Source: an uncultured beta proteobacterium
GTDB lineage: Bacteria > Pseudomonadota > Gammaproteobacteria > Burkholderiales > Burkholderiaceae_C
Assembly: GCA_903853895.1 (NCBI GenBank)
Contig: CAINUX010000051.1
Coordinates: 1 to 33,186 of the forward strand
Direction of reading: 5' to 3'
Length of the DNA stretch: 33,186 nt
Position numbers and translations under genes: made by a program
The notes under the pieces: model-generated
Told to the model about the DNA's origin: nothing
What the model saw: only the letters and a program-made list of their open reading frames with translations
Databases searched by the model: none
Shown here: piece after piece, positions 16,749 to 26,111 of the stretch
Position numbering within the stretch: the stretch's first letter is position 1
How the letters are laid out: each line of letters starts with the position of its first letter

Positions 16749-18153
16749 ATCCATTGACAAATGGGCCGCCTATCTGGACCGTGCCCGTCACAGTGTGGCG
16801 TACGACAGCACCCTGGAAGTGCGTGGCACCCTGACCCGATTGACCGGGCTGGTGCTGGAGGCGCGCGGCATCCAGGTGCCGGTGGGCTCTCAGTGCGTGG
16901 TGTCCATGAAGGCGCGCCCGCCGGTGCTGGCCGAGGTGGTAGGCTTTGCCGGAGACCGGGCTTTTTTGATGCCGGCAGGGGATGTGCATGGTCTGTCCAG
17001 CGGCGCCGGTGTCGCGCCGGCAGCCGCCTACGTTCCCGTGCCGCGTTTGGGCGAACCGGAGCCGGACGGCGCTGCAGCAGACGCAGGCATGCTGCGCCTG
17101 CCCCTAGGTGATGGTTTGCTGGGGCGCGTGGTGGATGCGCAAGGCTTTCCCATGGACAGGCTCGGTCCGATCACTGAAGTAGTTTCCAAGCCGCTGGACC
17201 GCAAGCCCATCAATGCGATGGACCGTGCACCGGTGCGGCGGCCTTTGGATACCGGGGTACGCGCCATCAACGCGCTGCTAACGGTTGGGCGCGGCCAGCG
17301 CATCGGCTTGTTTGCGGGATCTGGCGTTGGCAAGAGTGTGTTGTTGGGCATGATGGCCCGCTACACCGAGGCCGATGTCATTGTGGTGGGCCTGATCGGA
17401 GAGCGAGGCCGTGAGGTGAAGGAATTCATTGAAGATATTTTGGGTGAACAGGGCCGCGCACGCTCTGTCGTTGTAGCTGCCCCAGCCGATGCACCACCGC
17501 TGTTGCGTTTGCAGGGGGCGTCATATGCAACCGCCATCGCCGAGAGCTTCAGGGACAAAGGCAAGCATGTGCTGTTGCTGATGGATTCCTTGACCCGTTA
17601 CGCCATGGCACAGCGCGAGATCGCGTTGGCGATTGGCGAGCCACCGGCGACCAAGGGCTACCCGCCTTCGTGTTTCGCCAAATTGCCCCAACTGGTGGAG
17701 CGCAGCGGCAATGGGCTCAATGGGATGGGTTCCATCACGGCGTTCTATACCGTGTTGACCGAGGGGGATGACCAGCAGGACCCGATCGCCGATGCCGCAC
17801 GGGCCATTCTGGATGGGCATATTGTGCTGTCACGCACCCTGGCGGAGTCAGGCCACTATCCAGCCATTGACGTGGAACAGTCGGCATCCCGGGTCATGCA
17901 CAACGTGGTGTCGCGGGATCACTTTGAGTTGGCCAGACGGTTCCGCGCGATCTATTCGAAATACGAGCGGGGACGGGATCTGGTGCAAATTGGCGCCTAT
18001 GCGCAGGGATCCGATCCGGCCTTGGATGAGGCGATCAACCTGCACGACGGTATGAGTCAGTTCCTGCAACAAGATATGTACGAAGCAGCGTCCATCGATT
18101 CGGTGCTGGATGAGATGGACGCGGCGACCAACCTCAATCTGGGGATTTCCTAG
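16738..18153 (+). CDS. fliI: Flagellar protein export ATPase FliI
   Basis: The 471-residue F1-beta-like ATPase works with FliH and FliJ to feed substrates into the export gate. It has an N-terminal barrel domain, Walker A AGSGVGKS (193-200), a catalytic Glu in [16 protein letters not shown], Walker [21 protein letters not shown], and a C-terminal helical domain ending [12 protein letters not shown] use ATG 16738, which follows GGGAGG and overlaps fliH by 11 nt; the frame is open further upstream but those residues are an out-of-frame copy of fliH. Length is normal. Confidence 0.96.
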   Translation: MQTESIDKWAAYLDRARHSVAYDSTLEVRGTLTRLTGLVLEARGIQVPVGSQCVVSMKARPPVLAEVVGFAGDRAFLMPAGDVHGLSSGAGVAPAAAYVPVPRLGEPEPDGAAADAGMLRLPLGDGLLGRVVDAQGFPMDRLGPITEVVSKPLDRKPINAMDRAPVRRPLDTGVRAINALLTVGRGQRIGLFAGSGVGKSVLLGMMARYTEADVIVVGLIGERGREVKEFIEDILGEQGRARSVVVAAPADAPPLLRLQGASYATAIAESFRDKGKHVLLLMDSLTRYAMAQREIALAIGEPPATKGYPPSCFAKLPQLVERSGNGLNGMGSITAFYTVLTEGDDQQDPIADAARAILDGHIVLSRTLAESGHYPAIDVEQSASRVMHNVVSRDHFELARRFRAIYSKYERGRDLVQIGAYAQGSDPALDEAINLHDGMSQFLQQDMYEAASIDSVLDEMDAATNLNLGIS

Positions 18154-18178
18154 CTATGTCTTGTGAATTGAGCCCGTT

Positions 18179-18652
18179 ATGTCCGCGCTAAAAAGCGTCC
18201 TGTTGGCCATTGAGCATGCATCGCTCCATCGGGACGAGTCGGCCAAAGCTGTGGCGCGGGTTGAGCGCAGCCTGGGATTTGCACGGGATCAGATGGCGCA
18301 ACTGAAAGGGTATGCCGCAGATACCGATGCACGGTGGACAGGGTCCGCCGCGCGAGGGCTTTCTCTGGAACTGGTGCGCCACCAGTACCAGTTCATGGAC
18401 CGGCTGCAGCAGGCCATCGGGCTTCAATCGGGCGTACTGGCGAACACAGCGCGTCAGCTGGAACTGGCCAAGACCAATTTGTTGCAGGCCGAAATTCGAC
18501 TCTCGGGGTTGAACCAGATTTTAAAAGCCCGACAGGCCGCAGTGCTAAGCCTCCAACGGCGGCGCGAGCAGCGGCAAACGGATGAGTTTGCAGCCATGCA
18601 GTACGCCCGTAACCGTGCACTACCAATGAGTGGAGAGAAACATGACAACTGA
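18179..18652 (+). CDS. fliJ: Flagellar export protein FliJ
   Basis: The 157-residue, largely helical, charged protein acts as the gamma-like coiled coil in the centre of the FliI ring and helps chaperone handling. Identification rests on position between fliI and fliK, size, and coiled-coil composition (DESAKAVARVERSLGFARDQ, QRRREQRQTDEFAAMQYAR); FliJ is poorly conserved. The ATG at 18179 follows fliI by 25 nt. The 3' end overlaps fliK by 11 nt. Confidence 0.88.
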   Translation: MSALKSVLLAIEHASLHRDESAKAVARVERSLGFARDQMAQLKGYAADTDARWTGSAARGLSLELVRHQYQFMDRLQQAIGLQSGVLANTARQLELAKTNLLQAEIRLSGLNQILKARQAAVLSLQRRREQRQTDEFAAMQYARNRALPMSGEKHDN

Positions 18653-20024
18653 AACCAGATCTGCACAAAACACCTCACGACCAACCTCAAGCGCTGATGC
18701 ACACCACGCCAGAGGCAAGCCGGGCGGCGCGGGCAATCAGGGGCCAGGCGCTCCGGGTGGGTTCATGGCGATTCTGGCGTCCCTGGATACTTCGGAGCTC
18801 GCCGCTGCGACGACCCCTTTTACGACAGATCCAGCACTGCAGGCATACGCGGCGGGTGTCAGTGCGCTTGTCGCAGCTGACGGCAACAGTGGTGACTTGA
18901 AGCCAGCACTCAGAGGAGGGCCTGACGGTTTGCGCACACTGGTGACGGATGGCGATGGGGCCAGCCCCCTGGATGCAGCGGCTGCACTGGGCGACGCAAT
19001 CGGAAAACTGCTACAGGATGTTCCACCCGATGCGTGTGCGACCAATTTGCCAATACCGAGCGACGCTGCTGCGACGGTTATGCCTGTCGTGACCGAGCTG
19101 CCGCCGCAAACGTCGGCGCTTTTGGCACAGTCACTGCAGTGGTCGGCTGCCCCGGCCAGTACTCCAGAGCCTGGGAAAATGGACCAGCCGGCCGGTGTCG
19201 CATCTGCTCCGGGATCGGGAGCCAGGTCGCCACTTCCGGTTGAAACACCGCAACGCGCCCAGGTTCTGGGCGATTTGGATGGTCCCTCCGGCAAGGATTC
19301 CATTGCAAAGACCGGCAGGCTGCAACGGGACGCCGCCGCGAGGGAGGCTTCGGTCAATGCGGCGCTGACGGGACCGGCGGCTGTTGCCGGTCAGACGGAT
19401 TCGCGTGTTTCTGCCTTCCTGGCAGCAAAATTGACGGACCAGCCTTCGACGCCCATGGCCACCGCTCTGGCGTTGGCCAACACGTTGGCCCCAATGCGCC
19501 GTGATGAGTCGACGCGTGAGCGTTCGGGTTTTCGATCCACGGTTCCAGAAGGCGGCGCGATGGCGCAGACGTATGCGCCGAACGCAGCCGGGGTGCAGAC
19601 CCCCGGGGCCGTGGAGCCACCGGCTCCCGCTGACCTGTATGTGGCTGAAAAGGTTGCCTATTGGATTAGCAATGATGTCCAGAATGCAGAAATGAAACTT
19701 GACGGCATCGGAACTGAACCGGTCGAGGTGAGCATTCGGATGCAAGGTAACGAGGCCCATATTGCGTTCCGCACGGACGAAATATTGGCTCGCTCGGCGC
19801 TTGAGAGTGCAAGTGTGCACCTCAAGGACCTTCTGCAGCGTGAAGGGCTGGTGCTTTCCGGGGTGTCGGTGGGTACGTCTGGCTCAGGGGATTCTGGAGC
19901 TCAGGAGCGCAGGTCCCGTCAGGGATTGAGGCAGTCGGTTGTCGTTTCCCAACAGCCTCTTGGCGGGGATAGGATCTCCGGAGCGAGCCGGGCAACGCGA
20001 GGTGCCCTGGATCTTTTTGTGTAG
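18642..20024 (+). CDS. fliK: Flagellar hook-length control protein FliK
   Basis: The 460-residue exported ruler protein measures hook length and switches export specificity. Residues 1 to about 350 are low-complexity, rich in Ala, Pro, Thr and Ser, as expected for the disordered ruler. The conserved C-terminal domain (about 360-430) contains KLDGIGTEPVEVSIRMQGNE and AHIAFRTDEILARSALESAS ... LLQREGLVLSGVSV, typical of Flg_hook. ATG 18642 has GGAG six bases upstream; a GTG at 18630 is less likely. It overlaps fliJ by 11 nt. The last residues read ALDLFV. Confidence 0.93.
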   Translation: MTTETRSAQNTSRPTSSADAHHARGKPGGAGNQGPGAPGGFMAILASLDTSELAAATTPFTTDPALQAYAAGVSALVAADGNSGDLKPALRGGPDGLRTLVTDGDGASPLDAAAALGDAIGKLLQDVPPDACATNLPIPSDAAATVMPVVTELPPQTSALLAQSLQWSAAPASTPEPGKMDQPAGVASAPGSGARSPLPVETPQRAQVLGDLDGPSGKDSIAKTGRLQRDAAAREASVNAALTGPAAVAGQTDSRVSAFLAAKLTDQPSTPMATALALANTLAPMRRDESTRERSGFRSTVPEGGAMAQTYAPNAAGVQTPGAVEPPAPADLYVAEKVAYWISNDVQNAEMKLDGIGTEPVEVSIRMQGNEAHIAFRTDEILARSALESASVHLKDLLQREGLVLSGVSVGTSGSGDSGAQERRSRQGLRQSVVVSQQPLGGDRISGASRATRGALDLFV

Positions 20025-20138
20025 AGCTTGGGAATGTGTCACTATTGGCGTTAAATCATGTGGCAACACTGTGACTCTTTCCCGCAGAGAACCGGGTCGG
20101 GTTTGGTGAGCGTCGTGTCTTTCAAATAAGGAGTCAAT
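20025..20138. promoter_or_regulatory. fliK-fliL intergenic region
   Basis: At 114 nt this is the longest gap in the fliF-fliR run, so it may hold a second promoter for fliLMNOPQR, as in E. coli where fliL begins its own operon. The only firm element is AAGGAG at 20127-20132 serving the fliL GTG start. No confident promoter hexamers or terminator. Confidence 0.35.
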
Positions 20139-20729
20139 GTGTCTGCGAAACCTGAAGCTGCCGAGGACGGCGCCGCCAAAGCGCCCGCCAAGAGCAAAAA
20201 AATGCTGATCATCATTGTCGGTGCTGTTTTGGTGTTGGCGTTGGGCGGTGGCGGAGCGTTCTTTTATATCAGCAAGCAACGCGCTGCGGCCGCTGAAGAG
20301 GGAGAGGATGCGCCGACGTCAAAAGCTGCAGACCATGGAAAACCCAAGGCACCCCCCGCCTATTTACCCTTGGATAACATGGTCGTCAATCTGGCAGACC
20401 CGGGGGGCGAACGGGTTGCACAGGTTGGGATCACGCTGGAGGTGACGGACGCACATGCAGCAGACACGGTGAAGGCGTTCTTGCCCACGATTCGCAGCGG
20501 AATCCTGCTACTGTTGTCGCAGCGCACCGCAGAGGAGCTGCTGAAACCGGAAGGAAAACAGCAGCTTGCGAAGGATATTCTGCGCGAAACCTCAGTGCCA
20601 TTTGGCGGCGGCGACGCGGCGGAGCATGATGATGGAGCGGCTGCCAAGAAGAAAAAAACCAAGGCCAAGTCGGATCATGCGGTGTTCCCGGTCATTGGCG
20701 TGCTGTTCTCCAGTTTCATTATTCAATAG
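20139..20729 (+). CDS. fliL: Flagellar basal body-associated protein FliL
   Basis: The 196-residue single-pass inner-membrane protein surrounds stators and supports torque. Order: short Lys/Ala-rich cytoplasmic tail, one helix (about 27-45, LIIIVGAVLVLALGGGGAFF), a linker, then the FliL core (YLPLDNMVVNLADPGGERVAQVGITLEV ... LLLLSQRTAEELLKPEGKQQLAKDIL) and an ending GVLFSSFIIQ. It is longer than the E. coli protein, with a Lys-rich insert (AAKKKKTKAKS) near the end. The start is GTG 20139 with AAGGAG upstream; an ATG two bases earlier is in another frame. Confidence 0.94.
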   Translation: MSAKPEAAEDGAAKAPAKSKKMLIIIVGAVLVLALGGGGAFFYISKQRAAAAEEGEDAPTSKAADHGKPKAPPAYLPLDNMVVNLADPGGERVAQVGITLEVTDAHAADTVKAFLPTIRSGILLLLSQRTAEELLKPEGKQQLAKDILRETSVPFGGGDAAEHDDGAAAKKKKTKAKSDHAVFPVIGVLFSSFIIQ

Positions 20730-20750
20730 CGGGTTCACAGGTATCTATAT

Positions 20751-21755
20751 ATGAGTGAGTCGTTTCTTTCCCAGGAAGAGGTAGATGCCCTTCTCGAAGG
20801 GGTCACTGGCGAGAGTCAGAAGACCGTTGAGGAGGCGGCTGAGCATGGAGAAGTACGGGCTTACAACATTTCCAGCCAGGAACGAATCGTTCGCGGGCGG
20901 ATGCCAACGATGGAAATCGTCAATGAGCGATTTACCCGCAACCTGCGTGTTGGACTGTTCAACTTCATTCGCCGGAGCCCGGAGGTATCGGTGGGCCCTG
21001 TAACTGTTCAGCGGTATAGCGCGTTTCTGCGGGAGTTGGCGGTGCCCACCAACTTCAATATTGTCGCTATCCGCCCGTTGCGGGGAAGCGGTCTGATCGT
21101 GTGCGAGCCTGCATTGGTATTTGGTGTGATCGATACCCTGTACGGTGGAATTGGGAAATTCCAGACGCGCATCGAAGGACGGGACTTCTCTGCAACGGAA
21201 CAGCGGGTTATCAATCGTCTGGTCGACGTCATCACGTCGGAGTACAAGAAAGCGTGGAAAGGTATCTACCCGCTTGAACTGGAGTACCAGCGTTCGGAGA
21301 TGCAGCCGCAGTTTGCGAATATTGCCACGCCGAGTGAAATCGTGATCTCCACGTCTTTTCAGCTCGAAATTGGTGACATTACTGGTGCCATCCACTTTTG
21401 TTTTCCGTATTCGACCCTGGAACCGATTCGGGATGTGCTCTACTCGTCGACACAGGGCGACTCGATTGAGGTCGATCGGCGTTGGGTCAACGTATTGACC
21501 CGTGAAATACAAGCCGCGGAAATTACCCTGGTCGCCGAGTTGGCGCGGGCCGATGCGACGGTTGAACAATTGTTGACCATGAAAAAAGGTGATTTCATTG
21601 AGTTGGATCGACAGCCCAAGATTCAGGCAACGGTAGATGGTGTTCCAATATTCGAATGCCAATACGGTACGCACAATGCCAAGTACGCCATCCGTATAGA
21701 CAAGGCCCTGCGCGGCAATGACCAAAACTGGTTGGGAGAAAAAAATGGCATCTGA
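20751..21755 (+). CDS. fliM: Flagellar motor switch protein FliM
   Basis: The 334-residue C-ring protein receives phospho-CheY. The N-terminal peptide SESFLSQEEVDALLEGVTGE is the CheY-binding segment. The middle CheC-like domain (about 45-230) includes QERIVRGRMPTMEIVNERFTRN and GSGLIVCEPALVFGVIDTLYGG. The C-terminal SpoA domain (about 255-325) mates with FliN. Length matches the family. It is followed by fliN with an 11-nt overlap. The presence of cheYAWRDB downstream supports a working CheY-FliM link. Confidence 0.96.
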   Translation: MSESFLSQEEVDALLEGVTGESQKTVEEAAEHGEVRAYNISSQERIVRGRMPTMEIVNERFTRNLRVGLFNFIRRSPEVSVGPVTVQRYSAFLRELAVPTNFNIVAIRPLRGSGLIVCEPALVFGVIDTLYGGIGKFQTRIEGRDFSATEQRVINRLVDVITSEYKKAWKGIYPLELEYQRSEMQPQFANIATPSEIVISTSFQLEIGDITGAIHFCFPYSTLEPIRDVLYSSTQGDSIEVDRRWVNVLTREIQAAEITLVAELARADATVEQLLTMKKGDFIELDRQPKIQATVDGVPIFECQYGTHNAKYAIRIDKALRGNDQNWLGEKNGI

Positions 21756-22188
21756 AGAAAAACCCGATGAATCAGCCGCTGACGATGGCATGGCCGATTG
21801 GGCCGAGGCCTTGCTGGAGCAAAAGGCGACTGAACCCGGTGGGGACGGTCAGGGTGGTGTATTGGCAGGAGACGTGCCCAAGCCTTTCTCCTCAATGTCC
21901 AGCAGCGGGGGTGATGCTCCAATGCATGACATCAATATGGTTCTGGACATCCCGGTTCAACTCTCAGTGGAGTTGGGGCGCACGAAAGTTCCCATCAAAC
22001 ACATCCTTCAACTGGGGCAGGGCTCGGTTGTTGAACTGGACGCTTTGGCCGGTGAGCCGATGGATGTTTTGGTCAATGGGTACTTGATTGCACAAGGTGA
22101 AGTGGTTGTGGTTAACGACAAGTTCGGTATTCGGCTCACAGATGTGGTGACACCGTCGGAAAGACTGCGCCGGGTCAGCAAGAGCTGA
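21745..22188 (+). CDS. fliN: Flagellar motor switch protein FliN
   Basis: The 147-residue rotor protein forms the lower C-ring and docks FliH. After an acidic, variable N-terminus (MASEEKPDESAADDGMADWA) comes the SpoA domain: DINMVLDIPVQLSVELGRTK, VELDALAGEPMDVLVNG, GEVVVVNDKFGIRLTDVV. ATG 21745 is chosen because GGGAGA lies just upstream; the earlier ATG at 21718 would add 9 residues copied from the fliM overlap. The overlap with fliM is 11 nt. Confidence 0.95.
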   Translation: MASEEKPDESAADDGMADWAEALLEQKATEPGGDGQGGVLAGDVPKPFSSMSSSGGDAPMHDINMVLDIPVQLSVELGRTKVPIKHILQLGQGSVVELDALAGEPMDVLVNGYLIAQGEVVVVNDKFGIRLTDVVTPSERLRRVSKS

Positions 22189-22197
22189 CGGGTCGAG

Positions 22198-22554
22198 ATG
22201 ACGCAGTCGCTGGTTTCCGTTGGTGTTTTTCTTGCAATATTGGTCTGTCTACCTTTTGCGCTGAAGTGGCTCAAGCAGCGGTACGGAGGCGGCACTGTTG
22301 AAGACAGTGGTCAATCACGCTTCATTTCTGCGTTGGCGGTTGGTCCTCATCAACGGGTGGTGACCGTGGAAGTGGGTCCGGAGGGGCGGCGGTTTTGGCT
22401 GACGCTGGGCGTAACGGCCCAGAGTATCACGTGCCTGCACTGCGTTGACGTGAGCAGTCTGACAGATGGCGATTGTGCTGTGCCGCCTGCCACTGCGGCC
22501 AGTATCGGCGGTGGGACTCTGGTTGAATCGAACGGAATGAGGGGTGTGGCTTGA
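22198..22554 (+). CDS. fliO: Flagellar biosynthetic protein FliO
   Basis: The 118-residue small inner-membrane protein helps assemble the FliP ring of the export gate. One N-terminal membrane helix (about 4-24, [20 protein letters not shown]) is followed by a cytoplasmic domain with the family-like [21 protein letters not shown]. The family is weakly conserved, so the call leans on position between fliN and fliP and on size. The stop overlaps the fliP TTG start by 4 nt (TTGA). Confidence 0.88.
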   Translation: MTQSLVSVGVFLAILVCLPFALKWLKQRYGGGTVEDSGQSRFISALAVGPHQRVVTVEVGPEGRRFWLTLGVTAQSITCLHCVDVSSLTDGDCAVPPATAASIGGGTLVESNGMRGVA

Positions 22555-23306
22555 ACCGGTCAGTCTTATGGGGCAGGGTTATTTTGGCGGTCACCGCGTT
22601 CGCACTGCATGGTTCTGTCGTGGGGCAGACCTCCGGGCAGCTGCCATTGCTGGTTGGAACGGGTGGTTCCAATATGAGCTTCTCTGTGCCGGTTCAGACG
22701 CTGGTATTCTTCACTGCCCTCTCGTTCTTGCCGGCCGTGCTGCTAATGATGACGGGCTTCACCCGTATCGTTATCGTGTTGTCGCTCTTGCGGCAGGCTT
22801 TGGGAACCCAGTCGTCCCCGCCTAACCAGGTCATCGTTGGGTTGTCGCTGTTTTTAACATTCTTCGTGATGGGGCCGACATTGGATCGCGTCTATGCGGA
22901 TGCCTATTTGCCGTTGACCAAGAACACGATTACGTTCGAACAGGCACTGGAAAAGGGGGAAGGACCGATTCGCAGCTTCATGGTGAAACAAACCAGGCAG
23001 TCTGATTTTGCATTGTTTGCAAAGCTGGCAAAACTCGCGCCTGACGTGAAAGCGGACACCGCGCCCATGCGGGTCTTGGTGCCGTCGTTTGTCATTAGTG
23101 AACTGAAGTCAGCGTTTCAGATCGGCTTCATGATCTTCATTCCGTTCCTGGTCATTGATATTGTGGTTGCCAGCGTGCTGATGTCACTGGGCATGATGAT
23201 GCTGTCGCCCGTGTTGGTAGCGTTGCCTTTCAAGTTAATGCTATTTGTATTGGCTGATGGTTGGAACTTGTTGATCGGTTCCCTGGCAGCCAGCTTTGTC
23301 ATGTAA
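22551..23306 (+). CDS. fliP: Flagellar export gate protein FliP
   Basis: The 251-residue core pore subunit of the export gate. A cleavable signal ([25 protein letters not shown]) is followed by four membrane helices: [55 protein letters not shown] and [17 protein letters not shown]. Conserved [24 protein letters not shown] and [20 protein letters not shown] are FliP signatures. There is no in-frame ATG before residue 43, and the signal peptide needs the TTG at 22551, which overlaps the fliO stop. Confidence 0.96.
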   Translation: MNRSVLWGRVILAVTAFALHGSVVGQTSGQLPLLVGTGGSNMSFSVPVQTLVFFTALSFLPAVLLMMTGFTRIVIVLSLLRQALGTQSSPPNQVIVGLSLFLTFFVMGPTLDRVYADAYLPLTKNTITFEQALEKGEGPIRSFMVKQTRQSDFALFAKLAKLAPDVKADTAPMRVLVPSFVISELKSAFQIGFMIFIPFLVIDIVVASVLMSLGMMMLSPVLVALPFKLMLFVLADGWNLLIGSLAASFVM

Positions 23307-23321
23307 GAGAGAGGTCTGGCA

Positions 23322-23591
23322 ATGAATGCGCAAATGGTCTTGACGATGGGACAAGACGCACTTTTGATGCTTTTGATGGTTTCTGCGCCGATTCTGGGTA
23401 CGGCGTTGATCGTCGGCCTGTTGGTTAGCCTGTTCCAGGCTGTCACGCAAATCCACGAAGCAACCCTGGCGTTTGTGCCCAAGTTGATTGCTGTGATTGC
23501 TGTATTTGCAATTGCCGGCCCCTGGATGTTGACGATGCTGGTCGAATACATTCGCCGGACCATCGAAGCCATTCCCGGAGTTGTGGTTTAG
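23322..23591 (+). CDS. fliQ: Flagellar export gate protein FliQ
   Basis: The 89-residue two-helix export gate protein, full length. Marks: VLTMGQDALLMLLMVSAPIL, the loop VSLFQAVTQIHEATLAFVPK conserved in FliQ, and the second helix LIAVIAVFAIAGPWMLTMLV. It is 15 nt after fliP and ends just before the fliR start. Short spacing matches co-assembly of FliP, FliQ and FliR in one gate. Confidence 0.96.
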   Translation: MNAQMVLTMGQDALLMLLMVSAPILGTALIVGLLVSLFQAVTQIHEATLAFVPKLIAVIAVFAIAGPWMLTMLVEYIRRTIEAIPGVVV

Positions 23592-23604
23592 CAATGGGGC
23601 CGTT

Positions 23605-24372
23605 GTGATATCCATCACTGAAGCGCAGCTTGCTGCTTGGATATCGCCCATTTTCTGGCCTTTTTTGCGGGTTATTGCGGTCTTCACAGCCGCCCCTGTC
23701 TTTTCTTCCCGCGCAATTCCATTGCGCGCCAAAATTGCGTTGGCTTTTTTTGTTGCCCTAGCCGCCCAGGCAAGCCTGCCGGACATGCCGGTGATTGGCT
23801 TCAATGACCCTCAGGCCTTCGGGGTTGCCGTTCAGCAAGTGGGGGTTGGGTTGGCGATCGGTTTTGCAGTGCGCGTAGTTTTTTCGGCAGTGGAATTGGC
23901 CGGTGAAGTCGTGGGATTTCAGATGGGGCTCAATTTTGCGGCTTTCTTCGACCCAACCATCGGCGCCCAGTCTAGTGCTGTCGCCAGATTCTTCGGGCAA
24001 ATGACGTCTTTGCTGTTCCTGGCCATGAACGGGCATTTGATGGTGCTTTTCGCGATTATTCGTAGTTATCAGTCTTTCCCGTTGGATCAGAACTTTCTGG
24101 AGTCGTTGGCGCATATGAAGCTGCAACGACTTGGGTCTGACTTGTTCGCCAGTGCGTTGTGGATCGCCCTACCCATGGTCGGTATGTTGATGTTTGCCAA
24201 TTTGACCTTAGGAATTGTTTCCCGCGTAGCGCCGCAAATGAATATTTTCGCAGTTGGTTTTCCGATCACCCTCGTAGTGGGGTTGATCGGTATTGCGGTT
24301 ACGCTACCGATGCTGGATCAGCCATTTATGGTGTTGATGGAGCGGGCCATTGATGTGTTTTCAAACCGCTAG
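23605..24372 (+). CDS. fliR: Flagellar export gate protein FliR
   Basis: The 255-residue multi-helix gate protein caps the FliP5FliQ4FliR1 assembly. Family marks include LRVIAVFTAAPVFSSRAIPLRAK, GLAIGFAVRVVFSAVELAGEVVGFQMG and the MGLNFAAFFDPTIG segment, with a C-terminal GLIGIAVTLPMLDQPF helix. I choose GTG 23605 (MISITEAQLAAW, as in relatives), with GGGG six bases upstream; TTG 23581 would start inside fliQ. It ends the forward fli run. The convergent response-regulator gene stops 9 nt away, so no room is left for a classical terminator. Confidence 0.94.
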   Translation: MISITEAQLAAWISPIFWPFLRVIAVFTAAPVFSSRAIPLRAKIALAFFVALAAQASLPDMPVIGFNDPQAFGVAVQQVGVGLAIGFAVRVVFSAVELAGEVVGFQMGLNFAAFFDPTIGAQSSAVARFFGQMTSLLFLAMNGHLMVLFAIIRSYQSFPLDQNFLESLAHMKLQRLGSDLFASALWIALPMVGMLMFANLTLGIVSRVAPQMNIFAVGFPITLVVGLIGIAVTLPMLDQPFMVLMERAIDVFSNR

Positions 24373-24381
24373 CTGGAGAAA

Positions 24382-25011
24382 TCAGACCAATTCGTTGCGA
24401 ATGGCGTAAACCGCGAGTTCCGCATTGTTGGATAACTTGAGTTTTTCCAGAAGTCGGGCTCGATATACGCTGACAGTCTTGGGGCTGAGCATGAGCTCCT
24501 CGGCAATGTCTGACAGGCGTTTCCCCGAAGCAATCTTCAACAGAGTCTGGAGTTCCCTCTCTGACAGCGTCGCATGCAGTAACTGGGTGCTGGGTGATGC
24601 AAGATTGCTAACCAGCATTTCCGATATTTCTGGGGTAACGTATTTTCGGCCTTTTGCCAAAGAGCGGACGGCAGGGATCAGCTCACTGGGATCCCCTGCT
24701 TTGTTCAGGTATCCATCGGCGCCGGCACGTAGACAGCGGATCGCATACTGGTCTTCGGCGAACATGGAAACAATCAGCACCCGGATGGGGGAGTGGTCTT
24801 CACGCAGACTGGCGAGGACTTCAAGTCCCCCACGACCGGGGAGATTCAAATCGAGGATCAATACATCACAAGGGGTGGTCCGGATGAGTTCCCGGACCTC
24901 TGAATAGCTGCCCGACTCTCCGACCACCTGAATGTCGACGGCCTCTGCCAGAGTGTCCCGGATGCCGCGGCGAACCATAGCATGGTCATCACAAAGGACT
25001 ACCTTGATCAC
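24382..25011 (-). CDS. NarL/LuxR-family response regulator
   Basis: 209 residues. The N-terminal receiver has the acid pocket CDDH (Asp8/9), phosphoacceptor Asp54 in LILDLNLPGRGG, and the conserved Lys in GYLNKAG. The C-terminal LuxR-type helix-turn-helix (about 145-205) includes LSERELQTLLKIASGKRLSDIA and LSPKTVSVYRARLLEKLKL. It would bind DNA when phosphorylated. ATGA overlap with the upstream kinase gene makes the pair an operon. The targets are unknown; the position between the flagellar and chemotaxis blocks makes motility control a reasonable guess only. Confidence 0.93.
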   Translation of the reverse strand: MIKVVLCDDHAMVRRGIRDTLAEAVDIQVVGESGSYSEVRELIRTTPCDVLILDLNLPGRGGLEVLASLREDHSPIRVLIVSMFAEDQYAIRCLRAGADGYLNKAGDPSELIPAVRSLAKGRKYVTPEISEMLVSNLASPSTQLLHATLSERELQTLLKIASGKRLSDIAEELMLSPKTVSVYRARLLEKLKLSNNAELAVYAIRNELV

Positions 25012-26111
25012 TGAAACTGTGCCTCCAATGAAGCGCGCTTTGCGGCCGCCAGTGGCACGGAAAGGGTGACAGAGGTACCGGCTCCACTGATGGTGCTGAC
25101 GTCAAGCCAGCCCCCGATGGTTTTGGCACGCTCGTGCAGCCCGCGGATTCCGAACGCGTTGGGTTTCTGCATCTCCTGTCTAGTGATGCCAACGCCGTTG
25201 TCGCTGATTTCCATGGTCAGGAACCCTTCTGCATCGGATATTTCGATATGTACTAGACTGCATTGGGCGTATTTCGATACGTTCGTGAGCGCTTCCTGGG
25301 CTGTCCGGTAAGCGGTCAATTGAACGGACTTTTCTGGGCAAAGATCTTCGCTGTTAGACCGCAAAACGGTTTTGATTCCCGTCCTTTTCTCAAAATTGGA
25401 AGCGAGCCACTGGACAGCCGCAAAGAGCCCTTGATCCAGGATGGAGGGGCGCAAATTCATCATGATGCGCTGGCTGGCGCCCAGCGCATGCTGAAGCATT
25501 TCCGCGGCGGCCTTTGTGTGTGCGTGTACGCCTGGGTCAGAGGCATGCCTCGATATCCAGGCCAAATCCAGTTTCGCTGCGGCCAGGGAACCCCCGATGT
25601 CATCGTGGATTTCTCGCGCGATGGCGGCACGCTCACGCTCAATGGCGGTTTGCAGATGGCCCGTCAATTCGGATAGTCTCTTCTCGGATAACGCAAGATC
25701 GCGATCCGCCTTTTCCTTGGCGTGCCGTGTTCTATGGACATTTATAGATCGCAGGATGACACGTTCCAGTTGACTCAGATCGTCCTTGTGCAGATAGTCG
25801 CTGATGCCAGTCTGTATTGCGGCGACGGCCGCTGTTTCACCAATTGCGCCAGACAACAGTATGAATGGCGGGCGGTCTCCATCGATTGGAAGGGCCTGCC
25901 ACGCATCCACGGCCGTGAATCCGGGAAGACGGTAGTCAGCAAGAATTACGTCAATGGCATCTGATGCCGCCAGCACGGAAAAGGCACTAAGTGTTTCGAC
26001 TCTGGCAATCGAATAGGAGAACCCCGCTTTGTCAAGAGTCCTACAGACCAACTGGTGGTCTTGTGTCGAATCTTCCAGATGAAGAATGTTCAGCGGGGCG
26101 GTGGGGAGCAT
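25008..26111 (-). CDS. Hybrid histidine kinase with N-terminal receiver (HisKA_3 type)
   Basis: 367 residues from ATG 26111 (TTG 26126 would add five). Residues about 5-125 are a receiver (LHLEDSTQDH; phosphoacceptor Asp59 in VILADYRLPG; LHKDD). A coiled linker follows, then a HisKA_3 dimerization helix with phosphoacceptor His169 in AIAREIHDDIGGSLAAAKLD. The ATPase part has the N box AQEALTNVSKYA, EISDNGVGI, and FGIRGLHERAKTIGG. No membrane segment is visible, so it is cytoplasmic and may receive signal through its receiver from another kinase. It sits in an operon with the NarL-type regulator, its likely partner. Confidence 0.92.
   Translation of the reverse strand: MLPTAPLNILHLEDSTQDHQLVCRTLDKAGFSYSIARVETLSAFSVLAASDAIDVILADYRLPGFTAVDAWQALPIDGDRPPFILLSGAIGETAAVAAIQTGISDYLHKDDLSQLERVILRSINVHRTRHAKEKADRDLALSEKRLSELTGHLQTAIERERAAIAREIHDDIGGSLAAAKLDLAWISRHASDPGVHAHTKAAAEMLQHALGASQRIMMNLRPSILDQGLFAAVQWLASNFEKRTGIKTVLRSNSEDLCPEKSVQLTAYRTAQEALTNVSKYAQCSLVHIEISDAEGFLTMEISDNGVGITRQEMQKPNAFGIRGLHERAKTIGGWLDVSTISGAGTSVTLSVPLAAAKRASLEAQFQ

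Noticed and set aside
24370..24385. Terminator between fliR and the response regulator
   Set aside because: Only 9 nt separate the stops and no stem-loop with a U-run is present.
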